Positions 1-8,442 of a DNA stretch of 62,792 nucleotides are shown here, in pieces. The stretch comes from an uncultured Clostridia bacterium. Its GTDB lineage: Bacteria > Bacillota > Clostridia > Oscillospirales > Ruminococcaceae. The notes beneath the pieces were generated by a model. That model had not been told where the DNA came from. It was given only the letters and a program-made list of their open reading frames with translations, and ran no database searches. Location of the stretch: contig CALWZO010000026.1 of NCBI GenBank assembly GCA_944386045.1, positions 1 through 62,792 of the forward strand, read 5' to 3'. The position numbers and the translations under genes were made by a program. The number at the start of each line of letters is the position of its first letter. Position 1 is the first letter of the stretch.

Positions 1-218
1 AGCTGAAAGGGGGCAAAAAGACGGCGGTTGAAGATGGTCTTTGAGCTGCGTGGGCGATATGTAGTCCTCGCCGGGGGTGCCCGTTACAGCAATACGCCAT
101 AAAAATGTAAAACCATTTCGTGGCTGACAAGGCGCGCCGCCGCAAGACAGCGCGTGAAACAAGGTGGTACCGCGTGATTTATTTCCCGCCCTTGGCTTTT
201 TTGCCGGGGGCGGTTTTT
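1..218 (+). promoter_or_regulatory. T-box riboswitch leader, 5' end outside the window
   Basis: The conserved T-box element AAGGTGGTACCGCG lies at 161-174, followed by a terminator at 186-218 and then metN. Upstream, the stem III-like segment GGGTGCCC plus GTTACAGC lies at about 77-91, and a possible specifier triplet ATG followed by a purine lies at 34-36, about 125 bases before the T-box as expected. The 5' arm of stem I is cut off by the window edge. T-boxes sense uncharged tRNA; a methionyl specifier would fit the downstream transporter, but without the full stem I the specificity is an inference. Confidence 0.85.
186..218 (+). terminator. T-box regulated intrinsic terminator
   Basis: CCGCCCTTGGC (186-196) pairs with GCCGGGGGCGG (203-213), followed by TTTTT. 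It follows the T-box element directly and would be replaced by the antiterminator when uncharged tRNA binds. Confidence 0.85.
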
Positions 219-255
219 ATTTGCCCCGGTTACAAAATTTTTCAGGAGGCAAACT

Positions 256-984
256 ATGATCAAAATAAACAATCTGTCAAAGATATTCCGCCAAAAGGAC
301 ACACAGGTGACCGCGCTGGAAAATATAACCCTGGAAATTGAAAAAGGGGACATATTCGGTGTAATAGGCATGTCCGGCGCCGGCAAAAGCACACTGCTGC
401 GCTGTCTGTCCGGCCTGGAAAAACCCACCGGCGGCACCGTGGAGATAAACGGCAGCCGGGTAAGCCTGCAAAAAGGCGCCGGCCTGGGCAGGCAGATGGG
501 GGTTGTGTTTCAGGGTTACAACCTGCTGATGCAGAAAACGGTGCGGCAGAATGTGGCCCTTCCGCTGGAAATCGCCGGCCGGGACAAAGAAACCCGCCGC
601 CAAAAGGTGGAAAGCCTGCTGAAAACAGTGGGCCTTGCAGACAAGGCAGACTGTTATCCTTCACAGCTGTCCGGCGGCCAGAAACAGCGTGTGGCCATCG
701 CCCGCGCCCTGGCAAACGACCCGCAGATACTGCTGTGTGACGAGCCCACCAGCGCACTGGACCCCATGACCACGGGACAGGTGCTGGATCTGCTGAAAGA
801 GATAAACAGCCGCCTGTCGGTGACTGTGGTTATAATAACCCACGAGCTGGGTGTGGTAAAAAGCATATGCAACAAAGTGGCGGTTATATCCAACGGCAGA
901 ATTGCCGAAACCGGCCCGGCCCGGCAGGTGCTGGGCAGCCCCGGAAGCAATGCGACAAAATTATTACTGGAATGGCGGGTGTAA
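256..984 (+). CDS. metN: Methionine-type ABC transporter ATPase, short form
   Basis: ATP-hydrolysing subunit that would drive uptake of methionine (or a related amino acid) through MetI. The 242-residue protein has Walker A GMSGAGKS at 38-45, the signature LSGGQ, and Walker B LLCDEPTSALDP. AGGAGG at 244-249 fixes the ATG. Well-known MetN proteins are about 340 residues and end in a NIL/ACT-like domain that binds methionine and inhibits transport; this protein stops after the ATPase core and lacks that domain. It is followed by metI and metQ, and preceded by a T-box leader, which supports the methionine assignment. A different amino-acid transporter of the same subfamily cannot be excluded. 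Confidence 0.85.
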   Translation: MIKINNLSKIFRQKDTQVTALENITLEIEKGDIFGVIGMSGAGKSTLLRCLSGLEKPTGGTVEINGSRVSLQKGAGLGRQMGVVFQGYNLLMQKTVRQNVALPLEIAGRDKETRRQKVESLLKTVGLADKADCYPSQLSGGQKQRVAIARALANDPQILLCDEPTSALDPMTTGQVLDLLKEINSRLSVTVVIITHELGVVKSICNKVAVISNGRIAETGPARQVLGSPGSNATKLLLEWRV

Positions 985-986
985 AT

Positions 987-1658
987 ATGACACGGTTTAT
1001 AGAAAGTTACGGCAGTCTGCTGGCTGAAGGCTTTGCCGACAGCCTGTATATGGCAGGGCTGTCAACGGTTTTCAGCTATATACTGGGCTTGCCCATGGGC
1101 CTGGCGCTGTACTGCACAAGACCCGGCCGGGCATGGGAAAACAAAAAATTCAACGCGGCTTTCGGCTGGATTGTCAACATACTGCGTTCTTTCCCGTTTA
1201 TCATACTGATTGTATACATTTCACCGCTGACCAGGCTGGTCACCGGCAAGGCAATCGGTGCTACCGCCGCCATTTTCCCGCTGACTGTGGGCGCGGCCCC
1301 CTTTGTGGCACGCATGCTGGAAAATTCCTTTGCGGAAGTTGACAAAGGCGTGATCGAAGCCTGTCAGTGCATGGGCGCTTCGTTTTTTACAATAGTCACA
1401 AAGGTGCTGATAGGTGAAAGCCTGCCTTCAATAATCCGCGGCGCGTCCATAACCTTTATCACGCTGATAGGTTACAGCGCCATAGCCGGTGCAGTGGGCG
1501 CCGGCGGCCTGGGCGATATAGCCATAAGATATGGTTATCACCGCCGTGTGGAAAGCGTCATGGCCGTTTCGGTGACGCTGATAATACTGATAGTCTGTGT
1601 GGCCCAGACAGCCTGCGATCTGTGGGCCAAAAAAAGCGACAAACGCAATATAGTTTAA
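987..1658 (+). CDS. metI: Methionine-type ABC transporter permease
   Basis: Inner-membrane permease of the MetI family, 223 residues, close to the usual 217. It has about five hydrophobic segments and the cytoplasmic loop with the EAA-type motif around EACQCMGASFFTIV that contacts the ATPase. The chosen ATG is two bases after the metN stop, with a GGCGGGTG purine-rich stretch upstream; an alternative ATG at 972 would add five residues (MAGVN) and overlap metN. Tight coupling to metN indicates translation from the same message. Confidence 0.88.
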   Translation: MTRFIESYGSLLAEGFADSLYMAGLSTVFSYILGLPMGLALYCTRPGRAWENKKFNAAFGWIVNILRSFPFIILIVYISPLTRLVTGKAIGATAAIFPLTVGAAPFVARMLENSFAEVDKGVIEACQCMGASFFTIVTKVLIGESLPSIIRGASITFITLIGYSAIAGAVGAGGLGDIAIRYGYHRRVESVMAVSVTLIILIVCVAQTACDLWAKKSDKRNIV

Positions 1659-1743
1659 ATATTTTTTGAATATACCCGTGGTTAATCCGGATAGCCGTGG
1701 TTATAGATATATTTTTAAATTGGAATTGAGAGAGGAAACATAA

Positions 1744-2550
1744 ATGAAAAAAATAATCAACTTTATACTTACAGCGGCAATCGCCGCATCACTGGCGGCA
1801 TGTTCCGCCGATAAAGAGGCAGAAAACAATGTAATCAAAGTGGGCGCATCTCCGTCACCCCACCGGGAGATACTGCGGCGGGCAGAAGAGGACCTGCGGC
1901 GGCGGGGATACCGGCTGGAAATAGTGGAATTTACCGACTATGTACAGCCCAACATCGCACTGGACAACGGGGAACTGGACGCAAACTTTTTCCAGCATCA
2001 GCCGTACCTGGATTCCTTCAACGCCGACAACGGCACAAAGGTGGTCAGTGTGGCACAGATACATTTCGAGCCGCTGGGCCTGTATCCCGGCAAGACATCT
2101 GACATCGCCGACATCAAGGACGGCGCCGTGATAGCCGTGCCCAACGACGAAAGCAACGAAGCCAGAGCCCTGCTTTTGCTTCAGCAGCTGGGACTGATAA
2201 AAATAAAAGAAGATGCCGGCCTGAAAGCCACACCTGTGGATATAATCGAAAACCCTTATAATATAGAAATATATGAGATAGAGGCCGCCCAGCTGCCCAA
2301 CATCCTGCCCGATGTGGACTTTGCGGTTATCAACGGCAACTACGCAGTGGGCGCCGGCATACTGGACAAAATCCTGGCCAGCGAAGACAGCCGGGGCGAG
2401 GCGGCGCAGACATACGCCAACATCCTGGCGGTAAAAGAGGGGGATGAAAACAGCGAAAAAACCCAGGCTTTGATAAAAGCACTGACCGGCGAAAAAATCA
2501 AAGACTTTATAGAAGAAAAATATCAGGGTGTATTCGTACCCGTATTTTAA
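1744..2550 (+). CDS. metQ: MetQ/NlpA family substrate-binding lipoprotein
   Basis: Extracellular substrate-binding subunit of the importer. The 268-residue precursor has a lipoprotein signal peptide with lipobox LAAC and the lipidated cysteine at residue 20. The mature part shows family features such as the VGASPSPH start strand and the segment with NPYNIEIYEIEAAQLP. GAGAGGAAA precedes the ATG. It is 85 bases downstream of metI and ends before a strong terminator, so metNIQ form one T-box-controlled operon. Confidence 0.88.
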   Translation: MKKIINFILTAAIAASLAACSADKEAENNVIKVGASPSPHREILRRAEEDLRRRGYRLEIVEFTDYVQPNIALDNGELDANFFQHQPYLDSFNADNGTKVVSVAQIHFEPLGLYPGKTSDIADIKDGAVIAVPNDESNEARALLLLQQLGLIKIKEDAGLKATPVDIIENPYNIEIYEIEAAQLPNILPDVDFAVINGNYAVGAGILDKILASEDSRGEAAQTYANILAVKEGDENSEKTQALIKALTGEKIKDFIEEKYQGVFVPVF

Positions 2551-2580
2551 CAGCCAACCACCATTTCAAATACAAATACA

Positions 2581-2615
2581 CTTAAAGAGGCGGCATAAAC
2601 AGCCGCCTTTTTAAG
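2581..2615 (+). terminator. Terminator of the metNIQ operon
   Basis: CTTAAAGAGGCGGC (2581-2594) pairs with GCCGCCTTTTTAAG (2602-2615), a long stem with T-rich 3' arm just after the metQ stop. Confidence 0.85.
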
Positions 2616-2681
2616 TTTTACTTGATTTTTTCATATATATAAAAGATAATATATACATCAAGCTATGCGAGGTTGTGTTTT

Positions 2682-2924
2682 ATGGGTATGATAGGCGGAA
2701 TGCTGAACATCTCTTTTATGGCCAGGTTTGCCGTGGCCATGGCAATATTGTATTTTATCAAAGGCAGCGGGGATCCCCGGGCGGATTTTGCCAAAAAAGG
2801 CATGAAAGTTCTGATAGCCGGTGCGATAGTTGTGATGATTTTATCCCTGTTTGCCAATGCCATTCTGTTTGGCCTTGGCCTGGGCGGACTGCGCCACAGC
2901 CTGATTTACGGCATATATCAGTAA
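2682..2924 (+). CDS. Small hydrophobic membrane protein, unknown function
   Basis: An 80-residue protein with two hydrophobic segments (about residues 4-26 and 43-68) separated by a charged loop (GSGDPRADFAKKGMK), so probably a two-pass membrane protein. The ATG at 2682 has GCGAGG about ten bases upstream; a TTG at 2673 is in frame but too close to that site. I do not recognise the family. It stands between the met operon terminator and the Mn2+-riboswitch promoter, so it appears to be its own short transcription unit. Confidence 0.6.
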   Translation: MGMIGGMLNISFMARFAVAMAILYFIKGSGDPRADFAKKGMKVLIAGAIVVMILSLFANAILFGLGLGGLRHSLIYGIYQ

Positions 2925-2950
2925 AAGTTGGGTAAAATATGTGAAGAGTG

Positions 2951-2979
2951 TTGACTTTCAGCGGCTGATGTGGTAAACT
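2951..2979 (+). promoter_or_regulatory. Sigma-A type promoter of the cation ATPase
   Basis: TTGACT (2951-2956), 17-base spacer, TAAACT (2974-2979). It is placed so that transcription would begin a few bases before the riboswitch. Confidence 0.7.
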
Positions 2980-2988
2980 GTTTTCTAC

Positions 2989-3076
2989 TGTAAGGGAGTA
3001 GTCAGCAGGACACTGCTACACAGCCAACACACGAATTTAAATGATTCTGGCTATGTATTAAATGACGAGACTTATC
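2989..3076 (+). promoter_or_regulatory. yybP-ykoY family (Mn2+) riboswitch aptamer
   Basis: The 5' side contains TAAGGGAGTAG (2991-3001), matching the conserved AAGGGGAGUAG element. CAGCCAACACACG (3021-3033) matches the conserved second-loop element, and GACGAGACTTA (3064-3074) matches the closing AGCAAGACCUU element. TAAG (2991-2994) pairs with CTTA (3071-3074) as helix P1. The 3' strand of P1 is also part of the terminator that follows. yybP-ykoY RNAs are known Mn2+ sensors that turn on Mn2+ exporters, which fits the P-type ATPase downstream. Confidence 0.82.
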
Positions 3077-3102
3077 TGTATTGTGCAGATAGGTCTCTTT
3101 TT
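3067..3102 (+). terminator. Riboswitch expression-platform terminator
   Basis: GAGACTTATCTG (3067-3078) pairs over 12 bp, with one G-U pair, with CAGATAGGTCTC (3086-3097), then TTTTT. Its 5' arm includes the P1 strand CTTA, so ligand-bound P1 and this hairpin are mutually exclusive: Mn2+ binding should permit read-through. Confidence 0.85.
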
Positions 3103-3138
3103 ATTTGTCGCCCCTTATGAACACAGGAGGAAAACAAA

Positions 3139-5775
3139 GTGAAGCATTATCTTGAAAGCTATCAGAAAGTGATGGAAACACTGGGCAGTACTGCGCAGGG
3201 TCTGTCCCGGCAGGAAGCTGAAAAAAGGCTGACACAATACGGCCCCAACAAGCTGAAAGAAGGCGAAAAGGAAAGCCTTCTGCACAAGTTCCTGGCTCAG
3301 CTGGCCGACCCGATGATTATAATACTCATCGCAGCCGCCGTTATATCAGCCATAACAGGCGCCTATTCCGGCGAAGGTTTTACAGATGTTATCATAATAT
3401 TGTTTGTGGTAATCATCAATGCTGTTCTGGGTGTTTATCAGGAATCAAAAGCCGAGGCCGCCATTGAGGCACTGCAGGAGATAGCCGCCGCCACCAGCAA
3501 GGTTATAAGGGACGGCCATCAGAAAACAATAAAAAGCGAAGAGCTGGTACCCGGCGATATAATTGTGCTGGAAGCCGGCGACAGTGTTCCGGCTGACGCC
3601 AGAATTATCGAAAGCGCCAGCATGAAAATTGAAGAAGCCGCCCTGACCGGCGAATCTGTTCCCGTTACCAAAACCGCTGACACCCTGACAGTGGACGAAA
3701 GCGGACAGGTGGCCCTGGGCGACAGAAAAAATATGGTATACATGGGCTCCATCGTGTCCTACGGCCGCGGCCGCGCCGTTGTTGTGGGCACAGGTATGGA
3801 CACCGAAATGGGCAAAATTGCCGACGCGCTGACCCAGGCCAAAGACGAACGGACACCGCTGCAGGTAAAACTGAACGAGCTGTCAAAAATGCTGTCTGTT
3901 ATGGTTCTGGCAATATGCGTTGTGATATTTGCCGTTGATATTTTCCGCAATATGTCCACAGGCATCACAGGCCGGACAATGCTGAACACCTTTATGGTGG
4001 CTGTTTCCCTGGCTGTTGCCGCCATACCCGAAGGCCTGGCAGCGGTTGTTACAATCCTTCTGTCAATAGGCGTTACCAAAATGAGCGCCAACCAGGCTAT
4101 CATCAGAAAACTGACCGCAGTGGAAACACTGGGCTGTACACAGATTATATGCTCTGACAAAACAGGTACACTGACACAGAACAAAATGACAGTTGTTCAG
4201 CGTTACAGCGAAAACGAACAGCTGCATATAAAAGCAATGGCCCTGTGCTCTGACGCACAGATTGAAGAGGGCGCCGCAGTGGGCGAGCCCACCGAATGTG
4301 CGCTGGTAAACGACGCCTTCAGCCAGGGCATGGACAAAAACCGGCTGAATGCGCAGTACCCCAGGGTGGGCGAGGCTCCCTTTGACTCCGGCAGGAAGAT
4401 GATGAGCACCGTGCACAAAGACCCCGACGGAAAGTTTATACAGTTTACAAAGGGTGCTCCGGACGAAATACTGAAACGCTGCACCAAAATTTACACAGCC
4501 GACGGCGTAAGGGATATAACCGAAAAAGACAGACAGGATATACTGGCTGCCAACAAATCCATGGCTGACGGCGCTTTGCGCGTGCTGGCTTCCGCATGCA
4601 GATTTTACGATGTACAGCCTGCCTCCAACGAGCCGCAGGACCTGGAACAGGATATGATTTTTGTGGGCCTGTCCGGTATGATAGACCCCATCAGACCCGA
4701 AGTAAAAGACGCCATCGAACAGTGCCGCGCAGCCGGCATACGCCCCATAATGATAACCGGCGACCACAAGGATACAGCTGTTGCCATAGCAAATCAGCTG
4801 GGCATCCTTCAGCCCGGCCGGCAGGCAGTCACAGGCACACGGCTGAACGATATGTCTGACGAAGAGCTGGAAAACAACATTGAAAAATATTCAGTTTACG
4901 CCCGTGTTCAGCCCGAACACAAGGTAAGAATTGTAAACGCCTGGAAGAAAAAAGGCATGATAACCGCCATGACCGGCGACGGCGTAAACGACGCCCCGTC
5001 TATCAAGAGCGCTGACATCGGTGTTGGCATGGGTATCACCGGTACTGATGTAACCAAAAATGTTGCCGATATGGTATTGGCAGACGACAACTTTGCCACA
5101 ATAGTTTCCGCCGTGGCAGAGGGCAGAAGAATTTATGACAACATACGCAAGGCAATACAGTTCCTGCTGTCAGCCAACCTGGCCGAGGTTATCAGCGTAT
5201 TTTCGGCCACAATCATGGGCTTTACCATTCTGGAACCTGTTCACCTGCTGTGGATAAACCTTATCACCGACAGCTTCCCGGCTATTGCGCTGGGTATGGA
5301 AGAGGCCGAAGCCACCAGCATGAAACAGCCGCCCCGCAGTTCCACTGACGGTATCTTTGCCGGCGGTATGGCATTTGACATCGCTTTCCAGGGCGTTGTT
5401 ATATCAATACTGACACTGGCTTCCTACTTTATCGGTCACTATATCGAGTCCGGCGTGTGGGAGATAACCAACAGCCATGACGGTATGACAATGGCTTTCC
5501 TGACACTGTCCATGGTGGAAATTTTCCACTCATTCAATATGCGCAGCCGCCGCGGCTCCATATTCAAAATGACAAAGACCAACAAATTCCTGTGGGCATC
5601 CTTTGCAATGTCACTGATATGCACCACTGCCGTTATCTATGTTCCGTTCCTGCGGAATGCCTTTAAATTTGAACACATTTCATTGTTTGAATATTTTGTG
5701 GCCATGGCCCTGGCAATCATGATTATTCCTGTCATGGAAATAATGAAAGCGGTACAGAGAAAACGCGGAAAATAA
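3139..5775 (+). CDS. P-type cation-transporting ATPase (Ca2+/Mn2+ type, P2)
   Basis: ATP-driven membrane pump of 878 residues, usual for the P2A (SERCA/PMR1/YoaB-like) group. The order is: N-terminal cation-ATPase domain, actuator loop with LTGES, membrane segment M4 with the ion-binding PEGLA, phosphorylation site SDKTGT (Asp340), nucleotide-binding domain with KGAPD, hinge MTGDGVNDAPS, then M5-M6 with NLITD and four further C-terminal helices. A GTG start follows AGGAGG at 3125-3130. The Mn2+-sensing leader argues for Mn2+ export, although the P2A motifs alone equally allow Ca2+. It forms a single-gene transcription unit. Confidence 0.92.
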   Translation: MKHYLESYQKVMETLGSTAQGLSRQEAEKRLTQYGPNKLKEGEKESLLHKFLAQLADPMIIILIAAAVISAITGAYSGEGFTDVIIILFVVIINAVLGVYQESKAEAAIEALQEIAAATSKVIRDGHQKTIKSEELVPGDIIVLEAGDSVPADARIIESASMKIEEAALTGESVPVTKTADTLTVDESGQVALGDRKNMVYMGSIVSYGRGRAVVVGTGMDTEMGKIADALTQAKDERTPLQVKLNELSKMLSVMVLAICVVIFAVDIFRNMSTGITGRTMLNTFMVAVSLAVAAIPEGLAAVVTILLSIGVTKMSANQAIIRKLTAVETLGCTQIICSDKTGTLTQNKMTVVQRYSENEQLHIKAMALCSDAQIEEGAAVGEPTECALVNDAFSQGMDKNRLNAQYPRVGEAPFDSGRKMMSTVHKDPDGKFIQFTKGAPDEILKRCTKIYTADGVRDITEKDRQDILAANKSMADGALRVLASACRFYDVQPASNEPQDLEQDMIFVGLSGMIDPIRPEVKDAIEQCRAAGIRPIMITGDHKDTAVAIANQLGILQPGRQAVTGTRLNDMSDEELENNIEKYSVYARVQPEHKVRIVNAWKKKGMITAMTGDGVNDAPSIKSADIGVGMGITGTDVTKNVADMVLADDNFATIVSAVAEGRRIYDNIRKAIQFLLSANLAEVISVFSATIMGFTILEPVHLLWINLITDSFPAIALGMEEAEATSMKQPPRSSTDGIFAGGMAFDIAFQGVVISILTLASYFIGHYIESGVWEITNSHDGMTMAFLTLSMVEIFHSFNMRSRRGSIFKMTKTNKFLWASFAMSLICTTAVIYVPFLRNAFKFEHISLFEYFVAMALAIMIIPVMEIMKAVQRKRGK

Positions 5776-5786
5776 AATATAAAGCC

Positions 5787-5815
5787 AAAAAAGCAGGCGA
5801 AAGCCTGCTTTTTTA
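5787..5815 (+). terminator. Terminator of the cation ATPase gene
   Basis: AAGCAGGC (5791-5798), GAAA loop, GCCTGCTT (5803-5810), flanked by A and T runs. Confidence 0.85.
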
Positions 5816-6061
5816 TTTTACACTGCCGCCACAAATAATATCTGCATGGGAATTCTGCCCTGGATAAAATGAATTTTGCCCTGACAGACGGTGCGGCTTG
5901 TCAGGGGGTATATAAGACAGCAGTATATGACGGCGCCGGCAGGGGAAATTATATTACGATTGAACAAAAGCTTTATTTTGCACCATATTCCGCACACTTT
6001 TGAGTATATATTGAAATCTTTTATATTTTGCCGCCCCGGAAATGCTGTTTTCACCCCAAAT

Positions 6062-6090
6062 AAAAAAGCGTGCCGACAGCACGCCTGTTT
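6062..6090 (-). terminator. Terminator of the minus-strand signalling operon
   Basis: GCGTGC (6068-6073), loop CGACA, GCACGC (6079-6084), with A-run and T-run flanks; on the minus strand it follows the PHP gene stop directly. Confidence 0.8.
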
Positions 6091-6102
6091 TTTGGAATTA
6101 TT

Positions 6103-6810
6103 TTAAAGGTTGCCGGTTTTTGCCCTTATCATATCATACAGCGGATGGCAAGGGGTTACTTCCTGCCGCCTGTCGCCTATGTATTCCAGGTAATGGGCAT
6201 CGGAATTGGACATAAAAGGCATATCAGGCTTTATGACACCGCTTTCAATCAGTGCCCGGCGGCGTGATAAATCGTATATTTCCACCCCGTCAATTTCTAT
6301 CTCCTGTGGAAGAGTGCCCAGCACGCTGAGGACAGAATAGCTGTCGCGGTCTATATGGGCATATACCGCCTTGCCGTGATGTTCATGGCACAGGTTTACC
6401 GCCTGCTCCAAAGTCAGGGCGCAGGCGCTTATAAGCAGGTTTTCTTTTTCTGCTGTCACAACATCATTTTCGTCCATAATCTGCTGACTGCCGAAAATTT
6501 CCCGTCGGTTTTTGACCGGCGGCAGATTTTCTTCTATAATACGGCCAAAAATTTCGGCGTTTTTTACATTGTCAAAATAGCACAGCAGGTGAATGTCTTC
6601 GGCGGTGTTCACCTCTATGCCGCCTATAACGGCAATGCCGTACCTGCCGGCGCACTTTTCCAGCGCGGCGGCATTGGCGGCGCTGTTGTGGTCTGTCAGG
6701 GCTATCACATCCAGCCCGGCCAGGTGGGCCATGCCGGCAATATTGTTGGGGGTCATGTCGTCATCGCCGCAGGGGGACAAACAGGAATGTATATGTATAT
6801 CGCAAAGCAC
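6103..6810 (-). CDS. PHP-domain phosphoesterase
   Basis: A 235-residue PHP-family metal-dependent phosphoesterase. Visible metal-binding motifs are HIH (residues 6-8), TDH (39-41), the histidine cluster CHEHHGKAVYAH and SDAH near the C-terminus. The start is GTG with AGGAGG nine bases upstream. It is the last gene of a minus-strand set with DRTGG, hydrogenase-like and anti-sigma-like genes. From memory, PHP genes recur in clostridial [FeFe]-hydrogenase clusters; the substrate is unknown, and a signalling nucleotide or phosphorylated regulator is only a guess. Confidence 0.82.
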   Translation of the reverse strand: MLCDIHIHSCLSPCGDDDMTPNNIAGMAHLAGLDVIALTDHNSAANAAALEKCAGRYGIAVIGGIEVNTAEDIHLLCYFDNVKNAEIFGRIIEENLPPVKNRREIFGSQQIMDENDVVTAEKENLLISACALTLEQAVNLCHEHHGKAVYAHIDRDSYSVLSVLGTLPQEIEIDGVEIYDLSRRRALIESGVIKPDMPFMSNSDAHYLEYIGDRRQEVTPCHPLYDMIRAKTGNL

Positions 6811-6845
6811 AGGCCGCCCCTCCTTTCTTTTTTAATCGAAATTTC

Positions 6846-7175
6846 TCAGCCTTTCAGCCGGTCATACAGCCGCCCGGCTATTTCAAAGCAGGAGGCAGAG
6901 GTAGAAAACACATTTATTTTTTCTTCTTTGGCTTTTTCCAGCCGGTCGGGCATCATCCGGCTGTCCTGGCACAGCACAATGGCGCCGATGTCGTTCAGGC
7001 TGGCCACAGCTACCGAATTTATGTTGCCCATAACGGTAAACCACATATTGTCCGCCTGGCAGTTGGCCATAACCCAGCTGAGCAGGTCGCCGCAAAAGCC
7101 GCCGGAAATCTCTCGGTCATCCCCTTGGGAAAGAGGTTTCAGATTGTATTTTTCGCAAAATTCAAAGACAGTCAT
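6846..7175 (-). CDS. DRTGG-like small protein (distal copy)
   Basis: A 109-residue protein resembling the DRTGG domain family found in hydrogenase clusters; it shares the plan of the 113-residue protein at 9537-9878 (ligand-like segment ending in a serine/cysteine-rich loop, here STSASCFE, there CTDMPMFSCC). The start is ATG at 7175 with AAAGGAG seven bases upstream; the longer in-frame version would run into the preceding gene. It lies 10 bases after the hydrogenase-like gene. DRTGG domains have no established activity; they often accompany CBS domains or PTA, suggesting ligand sensing. Confidence 0.68.
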   Translation of the reverse strand: MTVFEFCEKYNLKPLSQGDDREISGGFCGDLLSWVMANCQADNMWFTVMGNINSVAVASLNDIGAIVLCQDSRMMPDRLEKAKEEKINVFSTSASCFEIAGRLYDRLKG

Positions 7176-7185
7176 ATTTGCTCCT

Positions 7186-8442
7186 TTATTCAGGTATTGA
7201 TTTGATTTCATCCATCTGACGGCGCATAATCACAACGCAGTCGCTTTTTTTCGCTTTTCCGCGTATCACATCGTCGGCAAAGCAGCGGCAGGTGGGCGCT
7301 CCGCAAAAGCCGCAGTCCAGACCCGGCAGGCCTGCCAGCAGTTCTTCCAGCCGGCTGTAAGCCATAAATCGCTGTATCCTGTCACCTTGCAGTTCAAACA
7401 CCGGAGAGTATTCCAGGTTGGTGTCCCACAGCATTTCGGTGGGTATGCTTTTTCCCAGGCTGTTCAGGCTTTTTGGCATATATTTGCCCAGATTTTTCAG
7501 CTTGGTTTTGGCTATATAGGGGTTTTCCACCGTCAGCACACCGCCCACACAGCCGCCGGGGCAGGCGTTAAGTTCCACAAAATCAATGTTGGAAAATCTC
7601 CTGTCCTCCAGCTCTTCCAGCACCCTTATAACATTTTCAATGCCGTCGCATGCCAGGTAGTTGTCGGTGTTGCCTATCCCTTCGCTTTCGCCGCCGCCTG
7701 CCGCCCAGGATACTCCCAGTGCACCGGCGGTTATATCCGGCGGCTGTGATATGTCTTTCATTGCGCCCAGAAGCAGCGGATATATGTCCTTCATGGCCAC
7801 CGCCCCGTCCACACTGCTGTTTTTCGAGCCTATGGGGTTGTTTATTTCGGTTATCTTGGCGGGGCAGGGGCTGATGAATATACAGCCGATTTCTTCTTTT
7901 TTCAGGCCGGTTTTTTCCATCACTTCTTTTTTGGCCAGCCTTGCTGCCAGCTCCATGGGGGACACCAGCGGCAGGACATGGTCCACCAGCCGCGGAAAAC
8001 GCACCTTTATCAGTTTTACCACCGCCGGACAGGCGGAAGATATAACAGGCTTTGGCATTTTGTCCCATATTTTACCCGTTGCCCGGCTGATCAGTTCGGC
8101 GGCTTTTGCCACTTCAAAAAAACTGTCAAAACCGATCTTCAAAAGCCCGGCCAGCACCGGTGCCGGGTCTTTCAGGTTGTTGAACTGGGCGTACAGGCTG
8201 GGGGCGGGGAGGGCCACCAGGTGTTTGTACCCGGTGTAGTCCGCCAGGGTGTTGTACACCGCCTTTTTGGCGTGATGGGGGCACACCCTTATACATTCGC
8301 CGCAGTCTATGCACCTTTCGCTTATTATGTATGCCTTGCCCTCGCGCACGCGTATCGCTTCGGTGGGACACCTTTTTATGCAGTTTATACACCCCTGGCA
8401 CAAATCCTTGTCCAGGGTCACTGAATGGGTATAGGTTTTCAT
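7186..8442 (-). CDS. Putative sensory (group D-like) [FeFe]-hydrogenase homologue
   Basis: A 418-residue iron-sulfur protein. Residues 1-60 hold two [4Fe-4S] motifs (Cys15/18/21/25 and 44/47/50/54). The middle is a hydrogenase large-subunit fold whose three H-cluster loops read SSACPA (Cys138), SPCPAK (Cys193, Lys196) and ACPGGC (Cys294, Cys298). The end is a separate FeS domain (Cys377/380/385/402). All four cubane ligands are thus present, but the proton-relay cysteine of the classical TSCCP is Ala137, Met of MPC is Ser, and the Trp after TSCCP is replaced. This pattern, with no PAS domain, matches putative sensory hydrogenases as I remember them. It could alternatively be a non-catalytic electron carrier. 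Confidence 0.75.
   Translation of the reverse strand: MKTYTHSVTLDKDLCQGCINCIKRCPTEAIRVREGKAYIISERCIDCGECIRVCPHHAKKAVYNTLADYTGYKHLVALPAPSLYAQFNNLKDPAPVLAGLLKIGFDSFFEVAKAAELISRATGKIWDKMPKPVISSACPAVVKLIKVRFPRLVDHVLPLVSPMELAARLAKKEVMEKTGLKKEEIGCIFISPCPAKITEINNPIGSKNSSVDGAVAMKDIYPLLLGAMKDISQPPDITAGALGVSWAAGGGESEGIGNTDNYLACDGIENVIRVLEELEDRRFSNIDFVELNACPGGCVGGVLTVENPYIAKTKLKNLGKYMPKSLNSLGKSIPTEMLWDTNLEYSPVFELQGDRIQRFMAYSRLEELLAGLPGLDCGFCGAPTCRCFADDVIRGKAKKSDCVVIMRRQMDEIKSIPE

Larger units (their letters stand above)
5776..6102. other. Intergenic stretch between convergent genes
   Basis: It holds the two terminators of the converging genes. The middle (about 5820-6060) has short open frames on both strands without ribosome binding sites or recognisable composition; I see no gene there. 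Confidence 0.6.

Noticed and set aside
1676..1703. 9-base direct repeat CCGTGGTTA between metI and metQ
   Set aside because: Two copies 19 bases apart could be chance; no promoter or operator structure accompanies them.
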